A DNA stretch of 64,000 nt from Litsea cubeba (lineage: Eukaryota; Streptophyta; Magnoliopsida; Laurales; Lauraceae). Location: positions 70,361,455 to 70,425,454 of the forward strand of contig CM022948.1 in assembly GCA_012931725.1 (NCBI GenBank). The letters are read 5' to 3'. The translations under genes and the position numbers were made by a program. Below the pieces are notes generated by a model. It was not told where the DNA came from. It saw only the letters and a program-made list of their open reading frames with translations, and did not search any database. Below are positions 21,726 to 32,801 of this stretch, one piece after another; positions within the stretch are counted from its first letter, which is position 1; the number at the start of each line of letters is the position of its first letter.

Positions 21726-21874
21726 TTGCTCAAGGAGTCACTGCCACTGTCACTGCCAAGGGATTGGAGTCATTCCAGGTAGATGAGCACCCGGCTGAGA
21801 TGTGCAATGCCATGTCGATTAATGATGAATTCAAGAACATAGTAACCAAGCGAATCTACAAGAAATATAAGCAG
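21726..21874 (+). pseudogene. Exon-like captured fragment, unidentified (KGLESFQVDEHPAEMC)
   Basis: After a TACTGTGTAG acceptor, 149 bases encode GVTATVTAKGLESFQVDEHP, then AEMCNAMSINDEFKNIVTK and RIYKKYKQ, and stop at AAGCAG|GTAACT. Clearly coding-like and well bordered. I cannot name the family. Confidence 0.5.
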
Positions 21875-21988
21875 GTAACTCCAGAAGATGCATCATTTCC
21901 TTAGTTTTTTGGTGATACGTCCCACGTCATCTATTTCTAAACGGTGAATTTGGTGCATCCTTCTGACCAGTGCCATCTTTGCATGTAG

Positions 21989-22068
21989 GTCCTCACAAGA
22001 TTCAAGGTATAGGAGCGGGCTTTGTACCAAGGAATTTAGATCTTGAAGTGGTTGATGAAGTCTTAGAG
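21989..22068 (+). pseudogene. Captured exon of cysteine synthase (O-acetylserine (thiol)lyase)
   Basis: After TTTGCATGTAG the 80-base exon encodes GPHKIQGIGAGFVPRNLD and LEVVDEVLE, then GAG|GTATTG. GPHKIQGIGAGFxP is a hallmark of plant cysteine synthases; it contains part of the pyridoxal-phosphate phosphate-binding and active-site region. The native enzyme of about 320-390 residues needs many more exons that are absent, so this is a fragment. The acceptor leaves one base of the first Gly codon to the preceding exon. Confidence 0.8.
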
Positions 22069-24196
22069 GTATTGTTTGCTGCTTCTCTCATTTCTTCATT
22101 TTGTTCTTTTTCCCAGTCAATCTTTTGGCTGATTGTTTTATTGCATTTGTTAAGTGATAGTGATCATTAACTCTTTTGCCACATGCCATTTTGGGTTTTC
22201 TAGTATGGTCACTATTTTTAAAGGATAGTAATGCATTTTTTATGCTTATGCATCTTCATTTTCTCATACACGTCGAGAACTTGGGTTTCCAAGTAACTGG
22301 TTTGGACATAAAATGGCAGTTTCTTTTATGGATACATCGTTCAAAGTGCATTAGATTCTTTTTTTATTTTTTTTGTTCTTTCCCCTTTACTTGCCATCTT
22401 TTCTAATGTGTGTTCCTTAAGAGGATAAACACATCCAATGAATTGCAGTGCAAACCCAAATTCTTCATATGCCATGATGGAAGTGCATAATAAGTGACAA
22501 AGAGTCTAAGTAAGATGCTGGCTACTTGTGGACGAGTGATGTGGCATACCATTTAGGGTCAATAACTGATGGATAGAGAAAATGACTGGCACTAGATGTG
22601 GTCGACAGGTAGGAATGTAAGCAATGGCTTGTTTCTGCCTATTATTGGCATGTAAGCAATGGTACCCCACTGAAGAAACAGGAATCCTATTCCTTAGGAT
22701 TGATTATGATCCAGTCAGTTGACAGGCTTAACAGATGACTGTCCAAAGTGGGCTTCATGTGTCAATCATGAGTAACTTATGTAACGAGGCTAGTCTTGCA
22801 ATATTATTTTACTCTCACATGATACATCTTGGAAAACATGTATGATGTCCAGTGAAATACCAACAACTACTTCCACATATTGTGGAAGTTATTCTCATAT
22901 ATCAAATATTAGGCATTCACCCTATTTATTTTGTTTTGGGCTTGTTTGCCTGCTTTGTATTGAATTCCTAAGAATCCATGGTAAAGTGAGTTCTAATGAA
23001 GGGATATTCAAGAGGTGATGAATGAGGGATACAAAGTGATGTAAATAGGACCCTCACCATCCTAGGTTTGATTTACTAGAGTAATAGTTGGGTAATCATT
23101 TCCAACCAAAGAGGAGACGATATTGTTGTGTTGGTGATGGGTTTTTTTATTATGCAGTGGTGTTGGTGATGGTGTTTTTAATTGTCCAGACTCTTTTGGT
23201 GATGGTTTTGTTCTCCCACATTTGACTTCCTTGGTTACTTGTTATCTCAGGTTGCTTCCTCAAGTACCTTTCTTCAATTTTTGCTAAACTGAATGTTAAA
23301 GTGCAGGTAGATGTTTGTGAAACCAGAAAATGATATACTCATCTCTGCTATATATGAGAATACATAAAAGAATATAGGCAGTGGAATTTATTTTTGTTTT
23401 ATGTATCTATTTATTGTATAGGGCTAAGCCAGCTGTCCAGACAAACCACGCCAACTTATCAAGCGGCCTGGGTTACAAGCTCCTGCTGTCTTGGGAAATA
23501 GGCAGTGAATCCCTTGCATAGGATTTTTGGATTTGAATCAACATATACCATGCAGTGTGAAATTCAAATGTTGTGCTTTATTTTGTATGTCCTTGAGGCC
23601 ATTGTTATAAGTTCTGAATGGCATATTAAGCCAGCTTATTAAGCCAGTTCCTGATCTTGAAGTTCATCACTGCAAAAATATTTATTCAATATGTTTAAGC
23701 ACTTTAGCTAATATACATTGTGGGATTAATGAAATTAACTCATAATGTAGAGTTTCTACGGAATTCAATGTTTTGGCTGTGAGATCACATTAAACTTGCT
23801 TTGAAACAAGAGTAGATTCTTGCATGATATGCGTAAGCACAGCATTTACATGTTTCTTATCTTAGATTCAGATACAATCTTCCAGGCCAAACTTACTCCC
23901 ATCATGCCACTTTCCACATCCTATAGTTAATACAATAGGTTTCACTTGTGAAAAGTCCATGATATATGGCAATGTAGAACCTCACATGCGTGAAGGGTCA
24001 AACTTAGTCCACCATTTTATTCCTGTATACCATTTACTATTTTCTGTGCTCTTTTTTTTTTAATGTTATGTATTTTGCATGTGTGAAAAATTAGTGCAAC
24101 GGGCCTTAACTATTGTATAGTAAACTTTTATCATTTGTAAGCTCTTTTGATTATGAATTTAGATTAATTGGTTTCTTTGTTCCTCACTTGTATTAG
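22069..24196. other. CACTA-2 interior, no gene assigned
   Basis: About 2.1 kb of AT-rich, intron-like sequence. Only short frames without splice support. Confidence 0.4.
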
Positions 24197-24380
24197 TGCA
24201 AAAGAGAGGGTTTCCTTGAAAGGATTAAAGAGGAAGAAGGTGAAGGATGCAACATCTATGGATTCCTTGAGATTGTAGATTGGTATTGATGTAATTTTGG
24301 TTGCTAAATCTTGCTAAAACTCCCAGGGTGCAGTGGATACAACAAACACCATATGCAATGTATCAGTATTTCATTAAGGT
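24197..24380 (+). pseudogene. Captured ERGIC3-like (ERV46-type) cargo receptor exons, internally deleted
   Basis: After TTGTATTAG the sequence encodes CKREGFLERIKEEEGEGCN and IYGFLEI, the conserved lumenal stretch of plant ERGIC3/ERV46 proteins, which cycle between ER and Golgi. It then loses frame. From about 24327 it resumes with GVQWIQQTPYAMYQYFIK, which in the native protein lies a few dozen residues further on, ending at AAG|GTTAG. A further short piece, VVPTVYV, follows a CATCAG acceptor at about 24758. The exons are broken relative to the native gene. Confidence 0.75.
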
Positions 24381-26268
24381 TAGTCTTCACAAGGCCGTCT
24401 CCATCAATTTTTTTAAAATATTTTAGTATCTTCTAATTCTTTATGAAATGAAACAAATAAAGTCATGCTCTCATGAATTTCTTTTATTTTATGACACTTG
24501 ATATGAACTTTCTAAAATGATTTAATATATTGTGATTGAAGCATATGTATATTAGCTATGTATTTTATAACACTACCTTCTCACCATTCATAGCAAGATA
24601 TAACTATGTATTTTTGGCTGTTTTAGCCATTTTACCTTTGCTAAAGATCAAAGAAGCATGCCGTCTTTGTTGCCATTTTTTCCCCTTTCTTATGTGATCA
24701 GAATGTTTTGTGACCACCTAGTTAAAATGTCTGAATGTTATGGTTTACTATCATCAGGTGGTTCCTACTGTCTATGTCAGTGTGTCCATTTTTTTTTCAG
24801 ATGATATGATTCTAATTTTTTTTTCATCAGAGGTACCAAACAACTTTAAAGACAAATGTTGATAATATTGCCAAAACCTGAACCTTGCTGTCACTGACTA
24901 GAACGATAACAATGTATATATTTTGCTGCAGACAACATGTTGATGGTTTTTTCTACTTTTTTGTGTGCTGGTATTCCATGATGGCTGATATGCTCCATTT
25001 ATTGTCTGTACAGATGAATGTGCATGTGGTGGAAGTTAACAGGGCATTGTGCCCTTTTATATTATTCATTGTGGTTTCTAAAAACATCCATTTGAGAGGT
25101 GAAACAATTGGTATGGTAGTCTCTCTATCCTTGTGGCAGTTTGTTTAAATTCTATGGGGATCTGATGCATTTATTTGTTAAGTGTGCCTTTTTGTGCATC
25201 TGCATTGCATTGGCCCAATAATTATGCAACGTTATTAGTACATGGTCTTTTTAGCCAGCATTTGGTGAAAAAGGTGAAATCTTTAGTTCCAAGAGTGGTT
25301 TATTTTGTTGGAAACTGATAGAATCATATGAATTGTGTCTGAAAATTCTGAAATCTTATTCATGACTGTTGAAAATGGATTGAGATTCAGAATCTGGGCT
25401 GGTTTTCTGGTGTAAGAATTGTTGATTCTATCAGGTTAGATAATCTTTTAATGCAATGTATGAAAACTAAGATCAAGTAAGATTTCTGAATGGCTGTTAG
25501 GAGTATCAGGGTGGTGGAATCATTTGGGGATTTCTGAGCAGCAAAGCTTTCCAGGGATTTTTTTAGTTGTCTCAATCTGCTTCTCGATCGGCAAGCATGA
25601 TGGTCACGAAACATGTATTATTTAAGTGTCTTCCACTTAAAGTGTCTTCCAGTTCTCTCCTTGCATTTTCATGGATTTGTTTTCCTTCAATGTTGAAGTC
25701 CCTATTAGATGATGAGTCTGTCTCTCTTCTTGCTGTGGGCTTATATAAGTGAATTGCTATTAGCAAGTTTCGTTAGATGGTCTTTGTTTTGTTATGTTTT
25801 CTATTTTTTTTCCTTCTTCCTCGTGTCACGCATGTCATTCTCTGCTCATGATTTTGGTTTCATAATCTTCCTACTTTCTCAACAGCTTATTGAAATGGTT
25901 TTTAATCTTGGTTGCTTGATCAAGTTGGAGACTACTGAATTAAAACAAGGTAGTTGGGAGTTGAAGAGTTACCATTGAGTGATAAATGGTTGGCAACAAT
26001 GCTTAAACCCAATATGTTGAAAATTGATTTTGAAATGGTTGTCTTTCTATTGTTCTTCTGACCATTGATTCTGTTTTATTCTATTTGAACATTGTGTTTG
26101 CTTACATTCATGGTAATGAACTGAAAGTCTGAAACTCATGCTTTCACATTGAGTAATGCACATCAAGTTGATAGTAGGGAACAACAGTAATGATGTTCTA
26201 TTTCTTTTTGTCACTGGGTTATGCTTTAAAGAATTATTACTTATTACTAATTTATTATATCTATACAG
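24381..26268. other. CACTA-2 interior, no gene assigned apart from the VVPTVYV piece near 24758-24780
   Basis: The VVPTVYV segment continues the ERGIC3-like protein after QYFIK. The rest is intron-like, with short frames and no recognisable domains. Confidence 0.45.
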
Positions 26269-26397
26269 GAAGCAACTTTTGATATAAAGCTTCCTAGGAG
26301 AAGTCTGCTTGCACAATTCACTTGTGATGCCTGTGGTGAAAGAACACAACGAACTATAAATAGAGTACCCTATGAACGAGGGACTGTTTTTGTACAG
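26269..26397 (+). pseudogene. Captured exon of a DNL-type zinc-finger protein
   Basis: After TATCTATACAG the 129-base exon (phase 0 to phase 0) encodes EATFDIKLPRRSL, then LLAQFTCDACGERTQR and INRVPYERGTVFVQ, followed by CAG|GTACTC. This is the first half of the DNL zinc ribbon, with the first CxxC pair and the conserved Arg/Tyr-Glu-Arg-Gly segment. In full-length relatives, which assist organellar Hsp70, the second CxxC and the DNL motif follow; they are missing here. Confidence 0.85.
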
Positions 26398-27094
26398 GTA
26401 CTCTTTATCTATTTTTGTGGTTTTGTGTTGACCTATTTTCATTTGTAGATCACCTTGGTCAAACAAATATCATCTAGTCTTTTATGCCTTAATTGCTATA
26501 TTGTCCTTGTCCCTTCCCTACATCTGTTAATATTAGTGGTGTTCATCACAAAAAGATACATGGCTCCTTTTCCAATGAGCAGACACTCCTATCCAATGCT
26601 AGACATGGCTCTTTTTAAGAGTATCATAGGATATAGAAGAATTTATGAAGTAATACGACTTTAGTAATTTTCAGGGATTCTGTTTTTAATAGGTGGGAGT
26701 GGATACAAGGTTTATAGATGCCAATCCAAGTCGGGTTCAGCTTGGTAATCTGTTTTATTTGTTTGGCCTCTTTATTCCTAGATTAACTAAAGACTCTGCA
26801 GTACCTTTTGGCCCTCTTCTTTGCATAGTTGTTGGGATGAGAAATGGAAACTAAAGCTGTAGCTAGAATTGAATGTTTCCTCATCTTCAAAAATGCTCAC
26901 ACTAGTATTTTTGTAGGAATGTGAAACAAATGTGGAAAACAAGATGCATTAAGCCTGACTGTTTTCCAAAGAAGATTTTGGAAAATGAGTGTTCTGTCTT
27001 GTTAATGTTTGAACTGTGTAAAAGGGCATTTTTATATATGCAGCATGTTCGGTATTCAGGGGTGGTTTTTGGATAATTTTTTTTTTTACATATG
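26398..27094. other. CACTA-2 interior, possible further exon near 26692-26745
   Basis: After TTTTTAATAG a short open piece, VGVDTRFIDANPSRVQLG, is coding-like, but it is not the expected next DNL exon and I do not recognise it. The remainder shows nothing. Confidence 0.35.
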
Positions 27095-27480
27095 AAACAG
27101 TTTTGTAACGGTTTATAACCGTTACTAATTTGTACGAATAGCAACATTTAAAAAACGTTACAAAAGATTTCACAACCGTTAGGAATGTTATGAATCAGTA
27201 ACACAAATTTGGCACGAAAAACCGTTACAGAGTTTACAAAACCGTTACAAATATTTAAGTGTAAAATACCATTACAAAACTTGCGAAACTGTTACGGTTT
27301 ATTAAAAATTATTAACACAAATGAGTATTAAAACCGTTAGGAACTAATTTTAGTAACGGAAATAAAGCGTTACAATTAATATGTTTGTAACGGTTTATAA
27401 CCGTTAGGAATGTTTATAACAGGTTAGAAATGCCCAAACTGTGACCCAAAAAAACTGTTACAAATTTTTTTAGTGATAGT
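27095..27480. repeat. CACTA-2 right subterminal motif array
   Basis: Dense TAACGGTTTATAACCGTTA-type elements (AACCGTTA, GTTACAAA, CCGTTAGGAA) occur in both orientations. They share the motif with the left end at 18285-18475. Confidence 0.82.
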
Positions 27481-27519
27481 TTTAAACCATTAGGTATGTC
27501 CTGAAATGGTGTAGTGTGC

Positions 27520-27688
27520 CCTGGCCGAGGTGGAGCTTATGAGCGTATAGCCGAAGTGGAATCGCTTGGCCGAGTTGGAGGCTGGCACTATAGTCGAGAC
27601 CGAGCCTTGCCGAGATGGACTAGCTGGCGCTGGAGCACGAGATGGAGCATCAGGCCAGTATTCCGGTGAGTTCGGAAATATCCCCACA
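27520..27688 (-). repeat. Left (3') LTR, inner part
   Basis: Continues the left LTR after CACTA-2 and aligns with 30757-30922, ending ATATCCCCACA. Confidence 0.88.
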
Positions 27689-27705
27689 CATAGCCCCCCA
27701 GCTTC
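27689..27705 (-). other. Polypurine tract of the LARD-like element
   Basis: On minus, AGCTGGGGGGCTATG lies directly before the LTR start TGTGGGGATA. It sets the element's orientation as minus. Confidence 0.65.
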
Positions 27706-30011
27706 TGAGCTCATTAGACTTCTCTTTGAGGTCAGAAGCTAAGTATCATGGAGGACAACACTTGTGCCTTGGAGTTGCTCATAGTTTTGAGATGACTGGC
27801 TGGCAATGGACCAGAGCTAGGAGGTGGCATCACTGTTAAGCTGTAACATGGTGCTTCTGCCGAGCTAGAGAGTCATACAACTGCCGAGCTGTAGAATGCA
27901 TTGTTGCTGAAAGCCAAGAGATGATGGCTCATTACCAGTGGTGTAACTCTTGTTTAGGAGTATTCTGCTACTGCTGTTGAGAAGGAGGCGAGCTATAGAC
28001 TGGTGCTAGCTGCTAAGCTAGAGAATAGCACTGCTGCCGGACTCGAGTCACGCGCAGGTGCTATGCAAGCGACCCCAGGGTGAGCTCGGTGGCGATGCCG
28101 AAGAACGAGTCACGCCCAGGTGCTATACAAGCGACCCTAGGGTGAGCTCGGTGGCTCTGCTGCCGGACTCGAGTCACGCCTAGGTGCTATACAAGCGACC
28201 CTAGGGTGAGCTCGGTGGCTCTGCTGCCGGACTCGAGTCACGCCCAGGTGCTATACAAGCGACCCCAGGGTGAGCTCGGTGGCGAGACCTTCGTGAGGCT
28301 GAGACCAGCATGAAGTTGAGACCAACATGAGGCTAAGTCAGCGTGATGTCGTAGCCAGCACTTGGACAGACCAACATGAGGTCGAGACCAGCATGAGGCT
28401 GAGCCAGTGTGAGGCCGTAGCCAGCACGTGGACAGACCAGCATGAGGTTGAGACCATCATGAGGCTGAGCCAGCGTGAGGCCGTAGCCAGCACGTGGATG
28501 GACCAGCAAGAGGTCGTAAATGCGGTCGAGACCATCGTGAGGCCGAGCCAGCGTAAGGTCGTAGCCAGCACGTGGACGGACCAGCAAGAGTCGTAAATGC
28601 GGTCGAGACCATCATGAGGCCGAGCCAGCTTGAAGCCGTGGCCAGCACGTGGACGGACCGGCAAGAGGTTGGGGCGCGTAGCCTGAGACCTTCATGAGGC
28701 CGAACCTACGTGAAGCGCGTAGCCAGCACAAGGGGACACCAACATGAGGTGGAGAACCGGGACATAACCAGCTAGCCTTGGACCAGAGGTGTAGTCAATC
28801 GAGGCGCATAGCCTGAGTCCTTCATGAGGCCAAACCTGTGTGAAGCACGTAGCTAGCACGAGGGCGACACCAGCATGAGGTGGGGGCGCGTAGCCTGAGT
28901 CCTTCATGAGGCCAAACCTGTGTGAAGCGCGAAGCTCGCACAAGGGCGACACCAGCATGAGGTGGAGAACCGGGACATAACCAGCTAGCTTTGGACCAGA
29001 GGTGTAGTCAACTGAGGCACGTAGCCTGAGTCCTTCATGAGTCCAAACCTGCGTGAAGCACGTAGCTAGCACGATGGCGACACCAGCATGAGGTAGGGGC
29101 GCGTAGCCTGAGTCCTTCATGAGGCCGAACCTGCATGAAGCGCGTAGCTCGCACGAGGGCGACACCAGCATGAGGTGGAGAATCTAGCGCGTAGCCGAGA
29201 ATATCATGAGGCCGAACCTGCGTGAAGCGCGTAGCTAGCACGAGGGCGACACCAGCATGAGGTGGAGAATCTGGCGCTGCTGCCGCGATGCACGAAGTCG
29301 AGATCTGGCACGTAGCCAAGACGCAAGAGATCGAGATCTGGCACGCGGCCGAGATGTAAGAGCACGGGGCTCTGGATGACTGATGGCGGTAGAGGACCGT
29401 GCGATCTAGGCTGACAGCAGAGGACCGTGCCGTCGAAATGATGGTAGAGGGTCGTACCGGTGTCATCGAAGCTGACGGCGCCATCGAAGCTGACAGTAGA
29501 GGACCGTACCGCCGGAGATGACGGTAGAAGGTCGTGCGATCAAAGCTAACGGGCGATCAAAGCTAAGTGATGATAGGAGACATCTAGCTGCCTCCTAAGC
29601 TGGAGGAGACTTCTGCCGAGCTGGGGACGTCTACTGAGCTGGGAGTGTCTGTGCCTGGAGGCACACGCCTAGCTGGGAATATCCGCCGAGCTGGAGATGT
29701 CTGTTGAGATGGAGATATCAGCCGGTTGCTCTCATAGAAGTCGAAGCGTTCCAAAGCTCGGGCTCCGTCTAGCTGAGGACCCTTCTGCCGGGAGAGCCCC
29801 AGTCAAAGGTTATCTCGTCGGGAAGGTGCTGTGACCCCCTTAGAGGATGAACCTGACTGAGTTTCCGGCTTGTGGACGCTTGCTGGACCAGATCTTGCTC
29901 CGGACCTTTCTTGTCAAAGGTTCGCCGTAAGCTGTGTTGACAGCGCCAATGGTTCCTTTCCCTTTCTGGTTCTTCGAGGCATGATGTTTAGGAAGATGAC
30001 TTTTTGTCCGT
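27706..30011 (-). repeat. Repeat-filled internal domain of the LARD-like element
   Basis: No gag or pol. At 28040-28290 four copies of a roughly 63-base unit contain GAGTCACGCCCAGGTGCTAT. At 28290-28680 the units carry GAGGCCGTAGCCAGCACGTGG. At 28690-29270 the units are longer and carry GCGTAGCCTGAGTCCTTCATG. At 29380-29560 are short ACGGTAGAGGaCCGT units. Long minus-strand frames through these repeats are by-products. The domain is GC-rich compared with its surroundings. Confidence 0.8.
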
Positions 30012-30030
30012 TTCCCACAGACGGCACCAA
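30012..30030 (-). other. Primer-binding site of the LARD-like element
   Basis: On minus, one base after the 5' LTR, the sequence reads TTGGTGCCGTCTGTGGGAA. This form is common downstream of LTRs in plant Ty3/Gypsy-related elements. Confidence 0.65.
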
Positions 30031-30031
30031 T

Positions 30032-30922
30032 TGTAAGTGCACAAAAATTCACAGACCCGGGGGTTAGTATTCTTGAGACTCACTGAGGAGGACGAAGGCT
30101 GAAGCTCCTCGTTGATGATGGAAGAACCGATGCCTGAGAACCTGGAAGAGGGAGAACCTGGGCAGCGCAGGGCTCTCCGATGCCTAAGTCAGTTTAAGAA
30201 CTGAACAGTAGGAGGAGATTTGGAGAAGATGGAGTTTGGGCATGGCGTACCAGAGTTATTGGCCATGGTTTTGTGTATGGTGTGTTGGATCGGATGTTCG
30301 ATCATCCTCTGCTCTCTGCATCTGCTGTTCCTTATATCGATAAGGAGAGTGAGAGAGTTGACTTTTAAGAGAGAGAGAGAGAGGAGACAGTGAGGTGGTT
30401 AGCCGTCCCATCATAGCCCACTCTGTCAGGCACTAGGGAGGTATAGTCTCATCGTAGCCCTCTCTGGCATCTGTGGACACCGATCTGTCAGGAAGCATGG
30501 GCGGTATGGGAGGCTCTATCAGAGAGTATGGGCGGTGCCCTTGTCTTGTCGCACGTGCTGTAGCGTGCATGAGCATCCATGGGAGGACAGCTGTTAGCCC
30601 CTGCCTCGGCTAGCTCTGGCATCCTGACCGAGGTCAGAGTGTGTTGCCGAGGTCGGGGAGCCGAGGTCGGGGGCGACCTTGACTTGGCTGGAGACCTCGC
30701 AGGGACGCCGAAGTGGAGGACCGGGATGAAGTCCCTAGCCGGGCTGCGGATGCCCTGACCAAGGTAGAGCTTATGAGCGTATAGCCGAAGTGGAATCGCT
30801 TGGTCGAGTTGGAGGCTAGCACTATCGCCGAGACCGAGCCTTGCCAAGATGGACTAGCTGGCGCTGGAGCACGAGATGGAGCATCAGGCCAGTATTTCGG
30901 TGAGTTCGGAAATATCCCCACA
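30032..30922 (-). repeat. Right (5') LTR of the LARD-like element
   Basis: Complete, about 891 bp. It has a GA-repeat segment near 30365-30385 and high identity to the two left pieces. Because it is uninterrupted, it proves the CACTA-2 target TGC. Confidence 0.9.
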
Positions 30923-31121
30923 AAGTATCAAAAAAAGTCGTTGCAAATCAATGATAAATCTATTACTTGCTTTATATTTACATAGTTATTTATGCATTCA
31001 TATAAAATTATTATATTAAGGCTGAAATATTGCAAAATTGTGCAATATCTTTATTTTAGACTTGCAGCTCCAACACAACCTTACTTGGGTCATTTTGGGT
31101 CTTTGTAAATAAGGTTATGCG
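30923..31121. other. Short host segment between two retrotransposons
   Basis: AT-rich and non-coding. It ends with ATGCG (31117-31121), the left copy of the Copia-C target duplication. Confidence 0.6.
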
Positions 31122-32231
31122 TGTTAATCCGAGTACACAGTTTCAACAGTCAGTATTAGGATTACAGATCCTCTCAACAGTGAATCAAACTAAGTATAAA
31201 AACAGAGTTACAGAAAATAATCTTTGAATTGAAATTCTCTTACTGTTTGAAGGCAGAACAACAGTACTTCGTTGTTGTCTCTTACGAAAGTCAGAAATTC
31301 GCAGAAGGCAGATCAAGGCTAGTGTTTAACACTATGTCCTTAAGACAAATTTCGCCCCTGCAATGGTGCTAACAGGCTTCAATGGCTTCTGTCTCCCAGG
31401 ATACAATGATCAACACACAGTAGCAGCACTGCAAAACTGTGTGTCTGTTTGAACCAGAGTGCAACAGCAGGACTCTCTCTTGACTGACTATGCAGACTCG
31501 AAATTGTGCAACAGCAGCAGTGAATTGGATGATTGAAAATGAATGGGATTGAAGGCTTTAAATAGCTGCTGCAGGAAGCCTTTCAATGGAGTTGCATCTG
31601 TTCAGAACAGTGACTGTTCAGTGAACAGATGCTTCTTCTTTGGACACACCCTTTCACAAATGAAAGGACACACACCTCTTGGACACACCCCAATTAAATC
31701 CAAAAAGAAATTATTATTTTTAATAAAAATTTCTCCAAAAAATTAATAATGGGTAGTGGGCCGAGCCAGGCCCGACCCGCGCGTGAAGCCCAAGCCCAGG
31801 CCCAGGCCCGGTCCGGTCCGGGTCGGGGCGGGGCGGGGCGCGCGCGCGCGTGTGTGGTGGTGACCCGGTGGTGACCCAACAAAGATCTACGTCCTCCCTC
31901 CTCCACAAAAGTGGGATGCCCCTTGGGGCTCATCTTATACCACTAAGGTAAACATATTTATACCAAAGAAATGTATTGCTCTCAAGCAATGTGGGAAGCA
32001 AGTTTTCCACTTCCCTTTCTTTCCATGTTTAACATGTTCAAGTAGTATTGTTTAGGAGGCAATTTCTCATTCACTCCTTAATGGATTAGAGCAACCCAAT
32101 ACATGTCATTAGTCTACTCATGGAGTAGATTACATTCCCATGTATTCTCACCTAAAACTATAAGTGGGTCCCACTTTTAGTTTGGCCCAAAGATAGCCTA
32201 AAGGTGGGTTCTCTTAGCCATTTTTCCAACA
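31122..32231 (-). repeat. Copia-C 3' LTR (1110 bp)
   Basis: Contains a GC-rich insert at about 31777-31850 built on CCCAGG and GGGGCGGGGC/CGCGCG, absent from the other LTR. The rest is nearly identical to 36984-38024. Confidence 0.93.
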
Positions 32232-32240
32232 ATCCCCCAC
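32232..32240 (-). other. Polypurine tract of Copia-C
   Basis: Minus reads GTGGGGGAT directly before the LTR start TGTTGGAAAAATGG. Confidence 0.75.
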
Positions 32241-32801
32241 ATGAATGAAATTAACTGAAAGCAATGAAATGATATGCAGACACACAGAGAGAGTACAAAT
32301 GGAAATTTTCTGTATAGAGAAAGGTAGCTTGTGGCCTTGAACCTTCCCTTGTGAAGTACTATCGAATTTACTGGTTGAACAGTGAACGTGATGTCTTGAA
32401 CTACTCAACCTTTTACGTAAACCGAGACAATAGAGTTCACACAGAATTTTCCCGGACACAGTTGGTTCTAATGATTGTGTTCATTTTGGCCCTGAACAAT
32501 GCCTGGTTTTCATGAGTGCTTTAGAGAATTTAGCCTTATTATTCTCATAGAAACGGCCCAGTTCACACTCACATAGGTGATTCTTATTAAGAGTATCCTG
32601 CTATACCCCACTTGATTAGTCAAGATATAAGAATCATTAAAAGCCTTGCTTACCCTAATTTTCGCTACAGGTATCACTATTATTATTATAGGAATGAGCA
32701 GGAGATATTATCTCCATAGTGATATCGTTAAGTCACACACAATTCGGTTGTCCCTTTGAACCTAGATCTTGGGATCTCCAGTCAGCTAGGTTGGGTTGCC
32801 A
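32241..32801. other. Copia-C 3' untranslated region
   Basis: Non-coding spacer between the polyprotein stop and the polypurine tract. Confidence 0.7.

Larger units (their letters stand above)
18260..27516 (+). mobile_element. CACTA-2: gene-capturing non-autonomous CACTA transposon, TSD TGC
   Basis: It begins CACTACACCAAAATAGG. Its right end reads CACTACACCATTTCAGG on the opposite strand. TGC flanks it at 18257-18259 and 27517-27519, and the intact right LTR of the host element has a single TGC at that point. Subterminal regions carry TAACGG/CCGTTA motifs. No transposase is visible. Captured exons, all on plus, come from an ERGIC3-like protein, a cysteine synthase, a DNL-type zinc-finger protein and unidentified genes. 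The strand given is that of the exons. Confidence 0.92.
17520..30922 (-). mobile_element. Large non-autonomous LTR retrotransposon (LARD-like), left LTR split by CACTA-2
   Basis: Near-identical LTRs start TGTAAGTGCACAAAAATTC and end ATATCCCCACA. The right LTR is 30032-30922; the left one is 17520-18259 plus 27520-27688, separated by CACTA-2. Inside are a polypurine tract and a primer site on minus. The 2.3-kb internal domain is filled with repeats and has no gag or pol. GTATC occurs at 17515-17519 and again at 30925-30929, two bases beyond the right LTR end. The element depends on enzymes of a relative, probably a Ty3/Gypsy element judging by the primer-site type. Confidence 0.85.

Noticed and set aside
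28040..29270. CRISPR-like array
   Set aside because: Units are adjacent tandem repeats without unique spacers, in plant DNA, with no cas genes.
28327..29484. Long frames with internal repeats of Arg/Gln/Val and, on minus, Leu/Gly/Ala
   Set aside because: They read through tandem repeats of the non-autonomous LTR element, in several frames at once.
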